Below are positions 34,831-47,425 of a stretch of DNA of 64,000 nucleotides, piece by piece. The position numbers and the translations under genes are program-made. The notes below the pieces were generated by a model. The model searched no databases and was not told the DNA's origin. It saw nothing but the letters and a program-made list of their open reading frames with translations. The stretch's first letter is position 1. The number at the start of each line of letters is the position of its first letter. Location: assembly GCA_015501075.1 (NCBI GenBank), contig JADNYJ010000045.1, positions 185,815 through 249,814 of the forward strand, given 5' to 3'. This stretch comes from Gymnopilus junonius. Taxonomy: Eukaryota > Basidiomycota > Agaricomycetes > Agaricales > Galerinaceae.

Positions 34831-37000
34831 TCATGAGCCGTAATTTAAATCAAGCTCAAGATGTGGCCACAACCGATCGTTCTGCAGCCCATAGGAAGGC
34901 GAGAGCGGATCTACGGCTGATTGCGCATTGTATAGCAATTCTATCCTTAGTCCGCTGGGACTGATACTACTAGTAGCATCAGTACCGGTACCAGCATCAC
35001 CCTGTCCACGTGTAGTAGCTGTGCCAGTGCCAGTAGTAGTACGCTCATGTTCTGCTCTTCGATATTGCTCCAATGCCTTCTCGATGTCCAACTTTTTTGG
35101 CCGGGCCGGGTGAAGAGGACGCGGACGAATTTGAGCGGAGCACAGCGCGGGGTACGTGTGCTAGTGGAAAAAGGGTGGTGGTTGTGGAAAAGGAGGGCGA
35201 GGATGCAGAGGAAGAAGTGGCAGTGGAAAAAGAGGTGTCCATACGACTAATAATAATCCTTAAGAGCGTGTCATCTGTGATTTGTCCCGTGGATATTTCC
35301 AGCCTCTCCAAGTGTGGGAGGAACACCTCTGTCTCCGCCTCTGAAGCCTCCCGACTCTGACCTTTATCCTCGTCCTCGTCTTCGCCTTCATTCTTCTGCT
35401 GAAGTCCACCAACGACTAAAAAATCGAAATCCAACTTCATATTCCTAAATGCGTCAAATCGTTCGGACCCCTACTCGGCCTTGGAGCCCTCAGCATTGCC
35501 TCCTGTCCTATCACTAGATGGGTTACCGTCGGGCTCACGGCACGCAGGGATTCACGAAGGTCGGCAGGGATGAAGCTGTGCGGGTCGATGGTGAGCTTTT
35601 GGAGAGAGTGGGATTTGTAAAGGAGTGGGAGGAGGGGGTGTGCGTGCGTACGTGCAGGGGTGGGGGTGGGGTTGGATGTGAGGCGATTGAGGCGTCGGGA
35701 TTCGTCCTCGTAGTATATCGCTTGGTAATCTAACCAGAGTAAATTGGGCGCGTCGATGGCTGAGAAGAATTGGGCAGAACCAATCTTGTTACCCCTCATA
35801 ATCACTGCCTCGAGCGTCGACGACGATAAAGGTGCGCAATTTAGGGAGGAAGACACTACGATCGCGCTCACGCATAGCCGATGGCGTACCGCTCCCATTC
35901 TCATTCGAATTCGGGAAAGGCCCAAGATTGAATTCGCAATACTCAAGATTTGGGCACTCCCTGAGAATACCCAGACACAACTCACGCGAATACGTAAGAT
36001 AGCAAACGAAATACCTCAACACCTTTCCGCCCTGCGAGAATGGGAGGGGTTTCTGTGCCTCGAGCTGATTCGAGGGGAACCCATCCAGCGAGACACGCTG
36101 CAGGTTTGGCGCGCTGAGCAGTGCTAGGGGGTGTACTTGTGTGGTAGTATTAGTATCTAAGCCAGGGGAATGCAATAGTCCATAGTATAGATTCGTTTTG
36201 AGATCCCTCAGCGCTGAGAGGTCTATGTGCATGACTCCATCTGGGCCTGAGGACAAGGCCGCAGAGGGATCAGACACCAACAACTTGTCAAATCGGCGGT
36301 ATATTTCAACAGGCATGACCAGCTCGAGTGAGTGCAGGTGGTGGCTATGCGAGAGGATGATCCGGAAGAGGTTCATAGTGGGGTCTTGGGGGTGGTTATA
36401 CCCTTCCATATCGCGGGGGTTCCGTAAAAAGCTGGTGAAGGATATGGAAATGGAGAGGGGGCACGTTCCTGAACGCCCAAGCCAGTCTTTGACGACCTCC
36501 GCGCGTTGAGTGAGGACTTCAAAGGTCTTCTTCCGCTGCAGATCAACTTCTGCGGCATGCGCCCTAGTGCCAGCTGAATCTTGAGGCCCTAAGGGCATAG
36601 CTATGCAGTATTCATCACAGAAGGAAATATATAGCTGGGCCCATAATCGAGGAGAAGATAGCGCTAGAGATCGCCATCGATTGGAAATGCGCGTGAGGAG
36701 TAACGGCGCCTCGTCTGCACGGAGAATAGAGTTCCGATGCGTGGGAAGACAGTGGTAGAAAATCTCACATAGGACATCATTGGGGAGTCGGCGGATTGGG
36801 GACAAGATGGCGCGGTATTCGTGGAGGGGCGCTTCCAGGGCTGTGCAGTGCTCTTTGAGCGTACGGAGTTGGGCTTCAAGGGAGGCGATTTGGAGGCGGG
36901 TTTGGGCAATTTCACGAAGGGAGGGGGCCATCAAAGCACGGATTTCGCGCATCGATTCCTCAGATGGCGGGTCATTGGTGGACATGAGGTGAGGTTGCAT
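34831..37000 (-). CDS. F-box/LRR-like protein with apparent frame breaks
   Basis: Likely a substrate adaptor for an SCF ubiquitin ligase, of the large basidiomycete F-box family. The first frame (37000-35789, 403 codons) has an N-terminal coiled coil (REIAQTRLQIASLEAQLRTL), an F-box LPNDVLCEIFYHCLPTHRN, a WRSLALSSPRLWAQLYIS block and irregular leucine-rich repeats. The protein clearly goes on in other frames: IGSAQFFSAIDAPNLLWLDY, then KLDFDFLVVGGLQ, then LDIEKALEQYRRAEHERTT to DLNYGS at 34831. The first shift is at the GGGG run (35792-35795) and the third at an AAAAAA run (about 35091-35096). Dropping one base at each restores the frame. A further change is near 35468. These are either homopolymer sequence errors or real decay; introns do not explain them. 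Confidence 0.7.
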
Positions 37001-37469
37001 GACTCTGGTGTATCGGAAAGATGATGATCAAAGATCTAGAATCCAATGTCGAAATTCAAGTAAACTGGCGACACACTGGCCCTGGATGTGCGGCTCTGAA
37101 GTCTACTTAGTCTGATTAGAAAATGGGGGCCCCAGAGACGAAGGAGTAACTAGAAGGTAGAAGCGTTCTTAAAGAGGGCAGTCGTGGTAAAGACGGTCAT
37201 GTCTAAAAATAGACGGCGGTGCCTTCGCTCATCTGCAGTCATTATCTTGTACAACTACCGCAATGTAGATGGCAGAGCGAAGGTGTCAAAATTATACCAA
37301 TTCGATATGAAACCTGTAGAATATCCCTACTATATAGGCACAGCGCCGTTTCTTTGGCTAAAAATATTCAAATCGGTTTCACCACTCAGTCTGAATCATG
37401 AGTGTTAAATAAGAACAACTACAGTCTTTGGTAAAAAAATGTGTGTGGACAGAATTTTATTTCTTTCAT
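37001..37469. other. Intergenic; 3' flank of the WD40 gene
   Basis: The promoter side of the F-box gene and the 3' side of the WD40 gene. Part of it (about 37395-37440) is duplicated at 33940-33990. No gene is seen. Confidence 0.45.
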
Positions 37470-38766
37470 CTAAGGTTGACCCGACCCTGATTGTTCATCT
37501 TCTGAGCCATCATCGTCCCCTATTTCCCATATGTCAATCCAAGACCGGACGTCGTCATTGACGTAGGCGACGCAGAACCTGTCTATAAGTCCAAATCCTT
37601 GAACGTACGAGCCGTTGAGCGGAAAAATTTGTACCAATCTGTTGGAATGAATGTCATGTAGCTCGAGAGACCCATTCCGTTGCAAAACGATCCTACGATT
37701 ATCATGCTGGAAAGTGCTGACCCCAGTGATCGTAATGCCCGGTATGTGGTAACGAAGTTCACTTGAGATGGGGTCCCATACACACAATGTATTATCACTG
37801 AGGGACACCCAACGAGAAGGTAATGCTCTTATTTCTGAAACCATGGCTGTGTGAGATTTGAGAATGTGGCGACATTCGCCAGTCTGGATATCCCATATTC
37901 TGACCGTATTGTCTTCCGACCCTGAATATACTTGGCCTGAGTCAAGACCGACAGCATTCACTGCCAAGAAGAAGGAATAATTATGGTGCATCAAGAAAGT
38001 AAAGAGTTTTCAACTGACCTCTATCTGTATGACCAATGAAAACCCATTTGCACTCTCCTGAGATAAGATCCCAGACGCGAACAGTACAGTCATAGCCTGC
38101 AGTCGCAGCAGTCCTACCCTTAGCAGCGAAACCTGTAGATAAAAAAGGTTGGCCATATATCTCGTGCAAGAGCTCGAGATTTTTGCTAGTATCCTAAGGA
38201 ACGAGATAGTTACATTTGTGTAGTCCTCGGATTGTTATATCACCGTCTTCCTTAGGACTGACCTCGTTGAGGCTCCAAATGCTATTAACCCAACTTTTAA
38301 GAGGACTACTCGTCACAATCAATGGCTTTCTCGGCCATTTTTCTTTTGCGAGTATGCTATTCTCCTCAACTTCCACCAGCTCCGGCTTCACGATGAAGAA
38401 GGAAGGTATGTATCCGGTCAATGTGTGGAGGCATTTACCACTGCGTAGGTCCCATATGTGTATGCTCCTGTCGATCAAGCAGGTGACGAGGACGTTTTGG
38501 TAGACATCCACCCCTGTTATTCGACCTTTACCACATTCAAGTGAACGTATTAGACGGAAATCCAGTGATGAATAAACAAGGATCTTTTTCTCAACAGTCG
38601 CTATGATGTAGTCAGGAGAGAGTGCGAAACGGAGTGTGTCATCCAGGCCGATATCATCTAATGGAATGCGAATATGCTTGAGATCATCACTCACCCTTGT
38701 GGTTGACATAGTATCAGTGTATGATCGATAAGAAATATTAGCGCTCGCCGTGACTTTGCTCGTCAC
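37470..38766 (-). CDS. WD40 beta-propeller protein, Cdc4/Fbw7-like
   Basis: Three exons join in phase. An intron of 69 nt (gtcagt to ttag, ending 38194) joins SIWSLNE to DTSKNLELLHEIYG, and a 53-nt intron joins GHTDR to VNAVGLDSG. Blades are visible as DRSIHIWDLRSGKCLHTLTG, CTVRVWDLISGECKWVFIGH, NTVRIWDIQTGECRHILKSH and LCVWDPISSELRYH. The stretch ILAKEKWPRKPLIVT is like the inter-blade segment of fungal Cdc4/Fbw7 propellers. An F-box, present in true Cdc4, is not seen upstream of the Met at 38766, so it may be a propeller-only derivative or a truncated gene. The C-terminus is acidic (GDDDGSEDEQSG). Confidence 0.7.
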
Positions 38767-38809
38767 GATTTCAAAATATACGTCGTCATCTGTCTATTAT
38801 TACTCTGAG

Positions 38810-39005
38810 TATTTTGATTTTTAATTGGCCCTGGCTAGTGCCTTCCTCGTCCGCAATTTCCCACATCTTAATCTGTACCCAGGATTCATTTGCGAGACGG
38901 GCCATGCAGAAAATGCATTATTGCGTGTGGGCTACCAAGAAACATGTTGGTATAATCATCCAATTTGAAGCCGGAGAATTACAATGCAGAACTCGTCATG
39001 ACATA
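38810..39005 (-). pseudogene. Scrap of a WD40-gene 3' end (copy B)
   Basis: Minus-strand reading gives CMARLANESWVQIKMWEIAD then EEGTSQGQLK. This matches CVAYVNDDVRSWIDIWEIGD then DDGSEDEQSG at the end of the WD40 gene just downstream. Upstream the frame is broken. With copy A at 33936-34080 it shows that at least three such genes once stood here in a row on the same strand. Confidence 0.6.
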
Positions 39006-40306
39006 CAAGAGTCAAAGACATAAAAGCCGTCGATGAAGACTTAATGAAGCAATTCTGCTCAGAATCGTGCTCCCCAATCAATGTTCAATGAAGTTGTTCC
39101 TTGTACGTGGCGATGCAGCGAAACTTTTTTGTCGAACAAATAGGAAAGTATATTTACGGCCTTGAGAATTCTTCTGCCAGACCAGGCTTGCAAAAGGCAA
39201 TGTACGAAAATCCCGATAGTCGGTAGTTGATTTCTGAGTTCCCCGTGAAACAAGATGAGGAACCAAAGGCGCAGCAACGTTGCCATGCTTGAAGGACACC
39301 CAAACTTGTCAGTCAGGGATATTGAAGGGATCGGTCACTGGTCCATTGTTGCTACCTGATCGCAAATCGTGCATTATTTAATCCAGCTGCGAGCAGCCGC
39401 TGATAGGTAGTTGAAGAGACGCAGTCTTGAGTTTAATGAACGGCTTCTGCAGTTACAGTCCAATTCGATAGCAGGAGTAAGCGACTCAAATTGAAACAAA
39501 AGCTTTGAGAAAGTGCATACTAGTTTAAATCCCTCCTGGATGGCCCCTTGTTCTGGAGAAGCTTCGAAGCAAAAACGTGCATCAAGACTAAAATAACCAG
39601 TACATCGATTGGTCTGTATGTGCAACGATCTTTTCACTCCGCTGGATGGTTGTAGTCTGGAGGTTAATTCACGGCGGGATTCAGCGATAACTCTGGTAGA
39701 CGTGAGACCTTTATATTGCCAAGGCAACAGCAGAATCTCAAGCATAAGTAACTGGGAGTTAAAGAAAGTTTGAACCAGGGTAAGGCGGTTTCGTAAGAGT
39801 TCAATATTGCATGATCTCGTAGATGAGGAGACTATAGCACAAAAGCAAAATCGAGGAATATAGAATTGTCAGAATTGAAAGAAAGAAATGAAAGAGGCGA
39901 AAAATTAAAATTGAAAAGCACGGTATGACATTGACGTGACAGAGTGACGGGATCTATTCAGGGCGGTGATATCACGTGCGGGGTAAAATATTGAGTCCAT
40001 TTTTGGAGTTCGGCGTTCTTGCCTGGCCTTGTTCCTCCTTGTCATTCTTTTCCCCGGATCCCTGAGAGTGCCCCCTATACCTTCTGGCCTGCGGCTCTGT
40101 ATACCATCGTTTCAAATGCTCTCAACGGCGCTCTGAGAGAATCTACCATTCATTTGACCACCGACTCGCAAAAGAAACCAACCACTCGTTTGCGCGACCG
40201 TCTTTTTCCGTGGATTTATACGAACTTTTGTGGACCCAATTTGTATTTCTCATCCTCGTTTTGAGGAACGGGAGTTTCGTTTGCGATTGCATTAAAAATT
40301 ATTGCA
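39006..40306. other. Intergenic, promoter of the downstream low-complexity protein gene
   Basis: No coding signal is seen. A minus-strand frame at 39374-39745 has no motif. A CACGTG E-box-like hexamer lies at about 39973-39978, some 330 bp before the ATG at 40307. Confidence 0.4.
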
Positions 40307-43300
40307 ATGGATACCAACTTCGTCTTTCCAAGACCACAGCCGGCGGTGGCTCGTCCAACAATCGTGGGGAGGAGCAAACCTGCTCAGACCATTTCGCGGG
40401 AATCGAACGCCCTGCGGGCTTCTGTCCTCGATGCGGCGCTGGAGCTCGGGATTGGGACTAACCCTCTCGTCGCCGACTGGATGTTTAATAACGCCTTGAA
40501 GGAGGAGGATGAAGAGGAGGTATGTGGTATTTCCAGTTGTGTAATTTCTTTTCATTTCTGTCCTTTTTCTTCCTTTTTGCCCAAAGAGCCCCTCAGGATG
40601 TGTTGGATTTTGGATGTTATTGGTCTCATTCATGGCTGGACTGCGTCCTAGATCACAGCGACCGTACGCTTAAACCCCCATACTTTGTTCCGCTTGCTTC
40701 TCTCCTTGGGCAGAGGCCTACCACGTCTCTGTTCCCTACCGTTTGATTAGCCTGGGCCGGATTAACTTCCATTCAACCCGTCCAGAACCTTTTAACCGTT
40801 TCTACACCACTGGTGACTAGAAAGGGCGGTCTAAAACGGGCCTGCCTAACATCCATCATACGTTCTCATCATCATCACTTTCATTTCTTATCCCTGATAG
40901 AGCACAGACGTATTCATTTCCGTTTTTCTTTTCATCCTTTCTATCTTTCGACCTTGCGTCATCTTCCATTTTCAACACAAACTTTCATTCCTTGGTTTCG
41001 CGTATACTAACGACCGTTCGTCCTTTTTCTCGCGAAAGCAGGATCAGATCTCTTCTCCGAGCCTTACATACGGCTCCTCCGCTACCTCCGAGGAATCTTC
41101 CCTCTCCGTGCTTGCACCGTCTTCTTCCACACATTCGTCATCTTCTCCTGGCGGCGGCGGCCCAGGCGTCGCGACGACACCAACAAAGTTTGGACAGCCA
41201 AGAAGTGATGGTATCATTCAAATTCTAGATTCTTCGAATGGAATCAGTTCGCGGAGTAACAACGTTTCTGCTTTTGCTACTGCAGACTTGGGCTCGGGCG
41301 GAGCGAATACAGTGTCGTTCCCTTCGGAAACTCAGTCTCAAATACCCATTCCGCCGAGGCCCGCTACGCCCAGGAAGTTGAAGAAGAAAGGTAAAGGAGA
41401 TGGGTATGAAAGCGATGGTGGATATATTAGCGAGGGAGGGGCGAAGAAGAAGGAGAAGGAAAGGAAGAAGGCCGAATCGAAGGAGAAAGCAAAGGAGAAA
41501 GCAAAGGAGAAAGCAAAGGAGAAAGCTGAATTGAAGGCAAAGGAGAAAGCACAGGAGAAGGAGAGAGACGCGATTGCGAATGGGCAAGAGGATGAAAGAA
41601 AGAGGAAGAAGAGTCTCTTGTCCGCAGCCGTCAAAGCAGCCAAGAGCAGCTCTAAAGTCAAGGACAAGGACAAGGACGTTGATATCTCAAAAGGGTACGA
41701 AACTGATGGAGGCGTCAGCAAGTCCAAATCGACAAAAAAGTCGAAGTCGAAGGCCAAATCGCCATCTGCCGGCGATGGTACAGGCTACGATACGGATGCG
41801 GGGTACCAATCGTCGTCGTCGGTCAAGAAATCCAAGAGCAGATTTTTCAAGCTTGGCGGCAGTTCAAAGGAGAAAGATGGCCACACCGCTGCCATTGATT
41901 TACCCCCCGTTCCAGCGTTGCCAGCGGATATTTTGAAAGACGCCGTGCCATTGCCTATCGCGGAGAGATTTGCGACCACCTTTGGAACGCCGTCTCCCAC
42001 TTCCGCTTCTCCCTCTTCCTTTGGTAAGATCGACAGTCCAACTTCTGCTACGCCTGCTCCTCCTTTTTCGGGCTCCAACTTTGGGCACGGTGTTGGTTTT
42101 GGCGCGACAAGTTCTGCTGTTGCTCCAGCTGTATCTGCCGCCCGTCTGGCAGCGGCGGCTGCAGACCGAAGTTCACAAGCCTCTACAGAATCTTCAAACT
42201 CGTCTTCAAACTCGTCTAAACGACGCGCAGGACAGTTCTCTCCGACTCCGTCCAGCAGTGCACATGGCCATGGACAAGGATATGGAGTTGTGCATGGGGC
42301 GAACGATAGCGGCGCAAGCTATTCAACCATCACCAGTTCTCAATCTCATCCATACCCATATCAATATCAACATCAGCAACAGAACCAAAGCCAAAGCTCA
42401 AGACCGATATCGCCAGCTGACGGTCCTATGAGCCCGTCACCTTCTATCTCAATATCCATCTCCCAAGCTGGGCCATCAGATACGAGTACAAACACAGCTT
42501 TCACCCCAAATACGAATCTGAAGTCCTCTCTCAGCCATGCGCCCACGTCGTTCCCTCTCTCCCGCTTACCTTCTCCTTCCTCTGTGTCGCCATCGCCATC
42601 ATCTTTGCCTGCCTACTTAAATGGTGCTGCTTCCTCCTCGCCCGTCAGCCCTGTCAGCCCCTCCTCAGTGCCATTACCTCTAACACCTACAGCGCCTCTT
42701 CAGGTTAGTAAAGAGAAAGGAGGGCTTAGGCTAAAACCTAGTTTGGAGAAATTGGGATTACCTTCCTTTGGGTTCGGGTCAGGGTCAAGTTCGAGGGGTG
42801 CCTCACCTGTACCTCCTGTGTCTCCTGTTTCACCTGGTGCCTCTCCTTTTGGCTCTGCGAGACCGGGTGCTCGGCCTCAAGTTCCAGTTCAAGCCCAAGT
42901 GCAATCTGGTTCTGGTAGTTCAAATCCTAGTCTTTCACCACATTCTTTCATTTCATCTCCAAATACTGCTGCAAATACGCCTTCGCCTTCTCCATCTGCC
43001 CTCGGCACCGGCAAGCTACAGCAGCAACAGCAATCAAAGCCGACTCCACTGCTCAATCTTGTTCCTCCTGATAGTAGTTACTCCGCTTTCCCTTCCCGCT
43101 CGCCTTCACCTTCTTCCCGTCCGAATGTTTTGGCATACTATGACATTCCCCCGCCCAGTCCTCCACCTATGGGTCCGTTACCTACGGTTCCTGGTCCAAA
43201 TGCTAACTCCAGCTCAACGCCCTTCCCTCCTGCCTCCGTCCTCCGCCAACGCGTAGTTGACCGCACACCTCGTCCAGTCCCATCTGACGCCGTGCCATAC

Positions 43301-44218
43301 CCGCATGTGACGGCATTGCAACACATCCAGAGGGGCAAGGAATCGCCTTTCCCTGCGAGACCTGTGCTGCCGCCTGGCACGGTTCCCAGACAATATGCAG
43401 GTATGCCTTTGGCGAAGAAGCGGGATAAAAATTTAAATCCTACAAAGGAGGTGAAGAGAGCGAGGTTCGCCAGTGGGGAACCAACTAATATCGAGGACGA
43501 CTCGGACTCGAGGTGGATTGACGATGGTGATGAGGAGGAGGATGAGGATGATGCATATTATGGGTATGAGGAGGATGCCTCTCGCTACGAGGATGGGGAG
43601 GTCATTGGATATGAGCAGGAAGGGGAGGAAGAGGAAAGTCAGGAGTTGCGGGGTGTGCTGGACCGCTTTGAGGATGACAGGCGGCGCTCAAAGGACGACG
43701 CCACGCGTGCGCTGGAGAGGAGCCATTCCTTTGAAGCTTTGAAGAAATTTACTGGAGGTGAAAACCCATTAAATCAAAGCTTCAATGACGCATCGGACGA
43801 TCACGTGGTCGACGCGTATCGAACTTTTGCGCGTCCTCCGAGGTCCAAACCTGATGTACCGGAGGAAGATGGCTACGACGGCATGACGATTGGCAATAGA
43901 AGCAGCAGATGGAGCGGGAGCATCTATAGCCGGTACAGCATCCTTGATGAAGATGAGAGCGGACAGGGAAGAGAAAGGTTGTTGAAGAGGGTGGAGGAGA
44001 TGTTGTCCAATGGAGATGGAGAGACGGAGATGGAGAGGAGGCGTGCATTCGCTGGTGGTGGTGGTGGTGTGATCCCACCGGTGCCTAAGTTGCCTGCGGC
44101 GTATGCGAATATGAACACGAATAACTTGAATAACGCGGGTGCATCCGGCGTGCGCTCGTCGTCGGCCCAAGAAGCGGCCACTACATCGCCTGCTGGACGG
44201 AGCTGGAATAGATTTTAG
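40307..44218 (+). CDS. Large low-complexity basidiomycete protein (1129 aa)
   Basis: Function unknown. Exon 1 (40307-40519, 71 codons) holds a conserved-looking globular start, SNALRASVLDAALELGIGTN then PLVADWMFNN. After a 522-nt intron, long for this genome, exon 2 (41042-44218) runs in phase for 1058 codons. Order of parts: Ser-rich stretch; a Lys/Glu helix with tandem KEKA units; three GYxxD repeats (GYESDGGYISEGG, GYETDGG, GYDTDAGY); basic patch KKSKSRFFKLGGSSKEKDGH; then about 400 residues rich in Ser/Pro; PPPSPPPMGPLPTVPG; VTALQHIQRGKESPFPAR; an acidic block DDGDEEEDEDDAYYGYEED; and a C-terminal helix LLKRVEEMLSNGDGETE. Mostly disordered, probably a scaffold or regulator. No enzyme motif. 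Confidence 0.85.
41480..41532 (+). repeat. 12-bp tandem repeat coding for KEKA units
   Basis: The unit aaggagaaagca is repeated about four times almost perfectly. It encodes the Lys/Glu/Ala helix of the large low-complexity protein and is prone to length variation. Confidence 0.75.
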
Positions 44219-45307
44219 ATACCTTTCTCTCTTCTTTTCTTCTCTCTCTCCTCTCAGTTGTCTTCTTTTTCTGGATGGATCCCTTTCTTTTCTTTATCCT
44301 CCTCCAATGGGTTCCTTCGTGTCTATAATTACTTAATTCCACGCTTACAATGCGTGCCTCGCTCTCTATTCGTACTTCTCTTCCGCTCATTTCTCGACTT
44401 GAATTTTAAATGTATCCTTTACTTATGTGGTCCCTTTTTTTTTTTGTTTCTTGCTGTATCCACAACTCTGACCCACTTGCATGTTTTCTTGGAATAGAAA
44501 TTGGTAATATCGCTTGGTTGGAGGGTTTTGAATAATATATTCCTACGCTTTTCTGTCATCTCAACTTAAACGATTGATCTATGATCGCCCAGTATCATAC
44601 ATGCACGTTTCTTTGCAACGACAATCTTAAACCCCACCTTATCATTTTGAATCGCCGTTTTCTAACGAAAGCTCCCGGGCGCGTTTCTCCATCGTTGCCT
44701 AGCCGATGGCACCCCAAAGTCGAGACTTGAAAGAGAGTACACCGGTATGGAAGCATACCGCTTGCCTACCCCTTCAAGTTCGTGTGTGATATCGCCTTCT
44801 CCGATAGTCGCGGTGTTTATTTCCTCTCATATCTCACTGCCTAACGCTTTACATGAAACAGTCAATTGCGGAGCGACGGGAGGCAGTGTCAGCAAGTGCC
44901 GATTTATTTGTGGATCCACCAGGGGCCGTGAATGCAGACTTTACAAGTAAATCAGCCCCTTGAATGAGGATGATATGCTATATCCTTCTGCTGATCGAGG
45001 AAAACTTGATGACTACTAATCATCTCATTCTTCACTAGCAGTAATAGGTGAGTTGTTACCTTCCACCTTCTTCCGATAGCTGATGATAGGGGATATGATT
45101 AGAAAATATATGAACTCTATACCTACTTACGTTAAGTTTCCGCTGGGAGGACGGTAATTGGCGATGTTTAAAATTAGGGTCTGGGAATCGGCGGCGACCA
45201 AAAGAAAGCCACATTCTCTGCATACTACATAAGATTTAACTCCATGACTACTCTTTGAAGTCCTTTCCGACCCTCATAACCATCCTCTGGTTCACAAAAT
45301 CCTGCCA
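44219..45307. other. Intergenic, no gene seen
   Basis: The first 250 bp are pyrimidine-rich 3' UTR-like sequence of the preceding gene. A frame at 44747-44950 has no known motif. Confidence 0.45.
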
Positions 45308-47162
45308 ATGGACCCTACGGACCAACTAATCCACTCGGTCTGGCAAGCGAGGATCTCGTCGTACAATTGGGGTGAGTTAACCAGCGGGGCCCTGGGATGA
45401 CGTTCAATTAAAATGCCTTAGTGGCTGGCCTTATCTTTTTAATATGCGACACGATTTCGACATTTCCTCGGGAGGTATGTTGCTTAGTAGACCTTTTGAA
45501 AGTACGATATTTATGATGACTGATCTTTTCGTCAGGTAACATACATCTGGAGGTAAATATGCTGTCAAGCTGCAGGCCCAATGAAACTGACCGACCTAAC
45601 AGTTCCAAATGGTCGATCCCAAAAATACTGTATTGTTATGAGGTATTGGACGTTACTCCAAGCAGTGTAAGTCACTCTACTTCTTGTTTTCTGTCATCCA
45701 CATAATCATATTTTGTGCAGGCGGCCGCGCTGGGTAATTCAGCCATGTCTATCAAGACTTCGAGCTTTATGAAGTTAATTATTTACTACCTCAGCTTATT
45801 CGACGGTTCAAATTCTCTTAAGTATGTATGCTATTAAATATCATGTTCTTTTGCTGATCCTCTTTTTAATTTTAGAGGTTCCACCGATTCCATCTTCCAC
45901 CAACCCGTTGACTGAATCCTTATCTCGACATTCCCTCTGTGCAGATGTCGTCTTTTCTTTTGGTTTAGTGTCTCTGTGTACGTTTACATCTGTGAAAATT
46001 ACTATATCTTACATTGACCATTGCGTCTACACAGGGGAGGAAGTACGATCTTACTGATCGTCATTGACATTATCCTTGGAATGCGACTGTATGCCCTATA
46101 TGAGAGAAGCTCGAAAGGTTAATGTTGTCCATTTTGACAAGGGAAAGTTATTAAATTCTGGCATCTTCCCTAGTGCTCGTACTCTTGACATTACTTGTGC
46201 TCGGTGGAGTTGGCACGCTCACATTTCTCAAAATTTATTCAAATCAAGCTTTAACAGGTGAAATTGGTGTAAGCGCAATCCACTTCAACCGCTCATCCAA
46301 GATGACAGTATTTGCTTCAGGCTCAAACATATGTGTCTTACAAAATTGGGCTTTCGACTGTAAGAAACGCGTTCCTTGTGCCCCCGATTCCCATTGGTAG
46401 GATGCCTCACGACACCTGATCTTGGCCCAGCGCTCATCAGTTGGTAGGCTGGTTCCTTCGTCAAAGTTCTTCTTCTTACAATCGATAGGATTATTACTCC
46501 TATATTTCTGGTAGGCTTTGTGTCCGTCTGGCGACTTTTTGATAATCCAGCTCACAATGTTCTGCTTCAAGCCATTTACTTTTTAATGATGGCTGCAAAA
46601 TTCTATCAATCAATCATGCAAAAGCGGAGGGATGGAGTACACCTTCAATGTTCTCCAATAGTGAGAACCTTCCTTAAAGATGGCACATTCTATTTTCTCC
46701 TGTGAGTAGATCATAATAATTTGCCTGTCCTTTTCTAATAATGTTGCAGGGTGGTCGGTGCGTAGGTCTCTTCTAGGGCTTCCTGAGAACTTTCACATAT
46801 TTTTCGTCTTTCAGTGACATTAGTATCTGGGGGTCTCGATGCTTTATTGACTACAGGATCTTATGTGTCCTTATATCAACCGTGCGCCGTCTATTATTAC
46901 TCAGGTAACTCGATTTCTTACCACTTTCCTTCTCCATAAACAGGTGGAATGCAGCAGCATTCACTATTACCGTGAGTAAGGTAAATCAGAAATACGTTGT
47001 TCACTCTACTAATTAATAGTTGTACTGTAGGGTACACGGCTTATCCTCCATTTACGCGAGGCAGCTGCTGCCGACGCAAGTCCTTCAATCCATACTGAGG
47101 ACCCTATCTTCGGTGTCTTAGACACCTTTCAGGCTTTTGGACATAGTGAACAAGTATCCTAG
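45308..47162 (+). CDS. Seven-TM DUF6533-type membrane protein
   Basis: A member of an agaricomycete-expanded family of seven-helix membrane proteins of unknown role. Exon 1 (ATG 45308) joins in phase to LICDTISTFPREV then TYIWSSKWSIPKILY, which is the DUF6533 signature. Later exons give IILGMRLYALYERSS, LVLLTLLVLGGVGTLTFLKI, TRTFLKDGTFYFLL and GTRLILHLREAAA, the usual C-terminal landmark. It ends FQAFGHSEQVS with TAG at 47160-47162. One join is problematic: after LYCY the likely continuation RYWTLLQA is one base out of frame (near 45640), and several exons in the middle (46380-46600) are hard to place. It may be a recently decayed copy. The next gene is a truncated paralogue. Confidence 0.6.
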
Positions 47163-47425
47163 CTGCTACATGTTTATTTAATGATTCTATACCGATATTA
47201 TATGCATAATATGTATACATAATGAAATATTGCTGCCAGATTAGTTCTCTTTCTTGTGGCCATATCGATGCAATGGAGATGATACCGGCTATGTAATTAT
47301 CTGAATTACACCCTGTCAATTGACCGCAAGGAACAGGATCACAACTTGGTCTACTTCACCTTGACCGAGGTCGGCACTCTTCTTCACACGGGGGGCAAGC
47401 GGCTGTCCAATTAGCTCAATAATGA
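47163..47425. other. Spacer between two seven-TM paralogues
   Basis: No coding signal is seen. The N-terminal half of the second paralogue is missing here. Confidence 0.4.

Noticed and set aside
38194..38196. In-frame TAG in the WD40 gene, first read as a nonsense mutation
   Set aside because: A 69-nt intron with gtcagt donor and ttag acceptor removes it and joins SLNE to DTSKNLELL in phase.
41225..41757. Minus-strand frames rich in Leu/Phe/Ser that look like membrane proteins
   Set aside because: They are the complement of the Lys/Glu tandem repeat of the large plus-strand gene.
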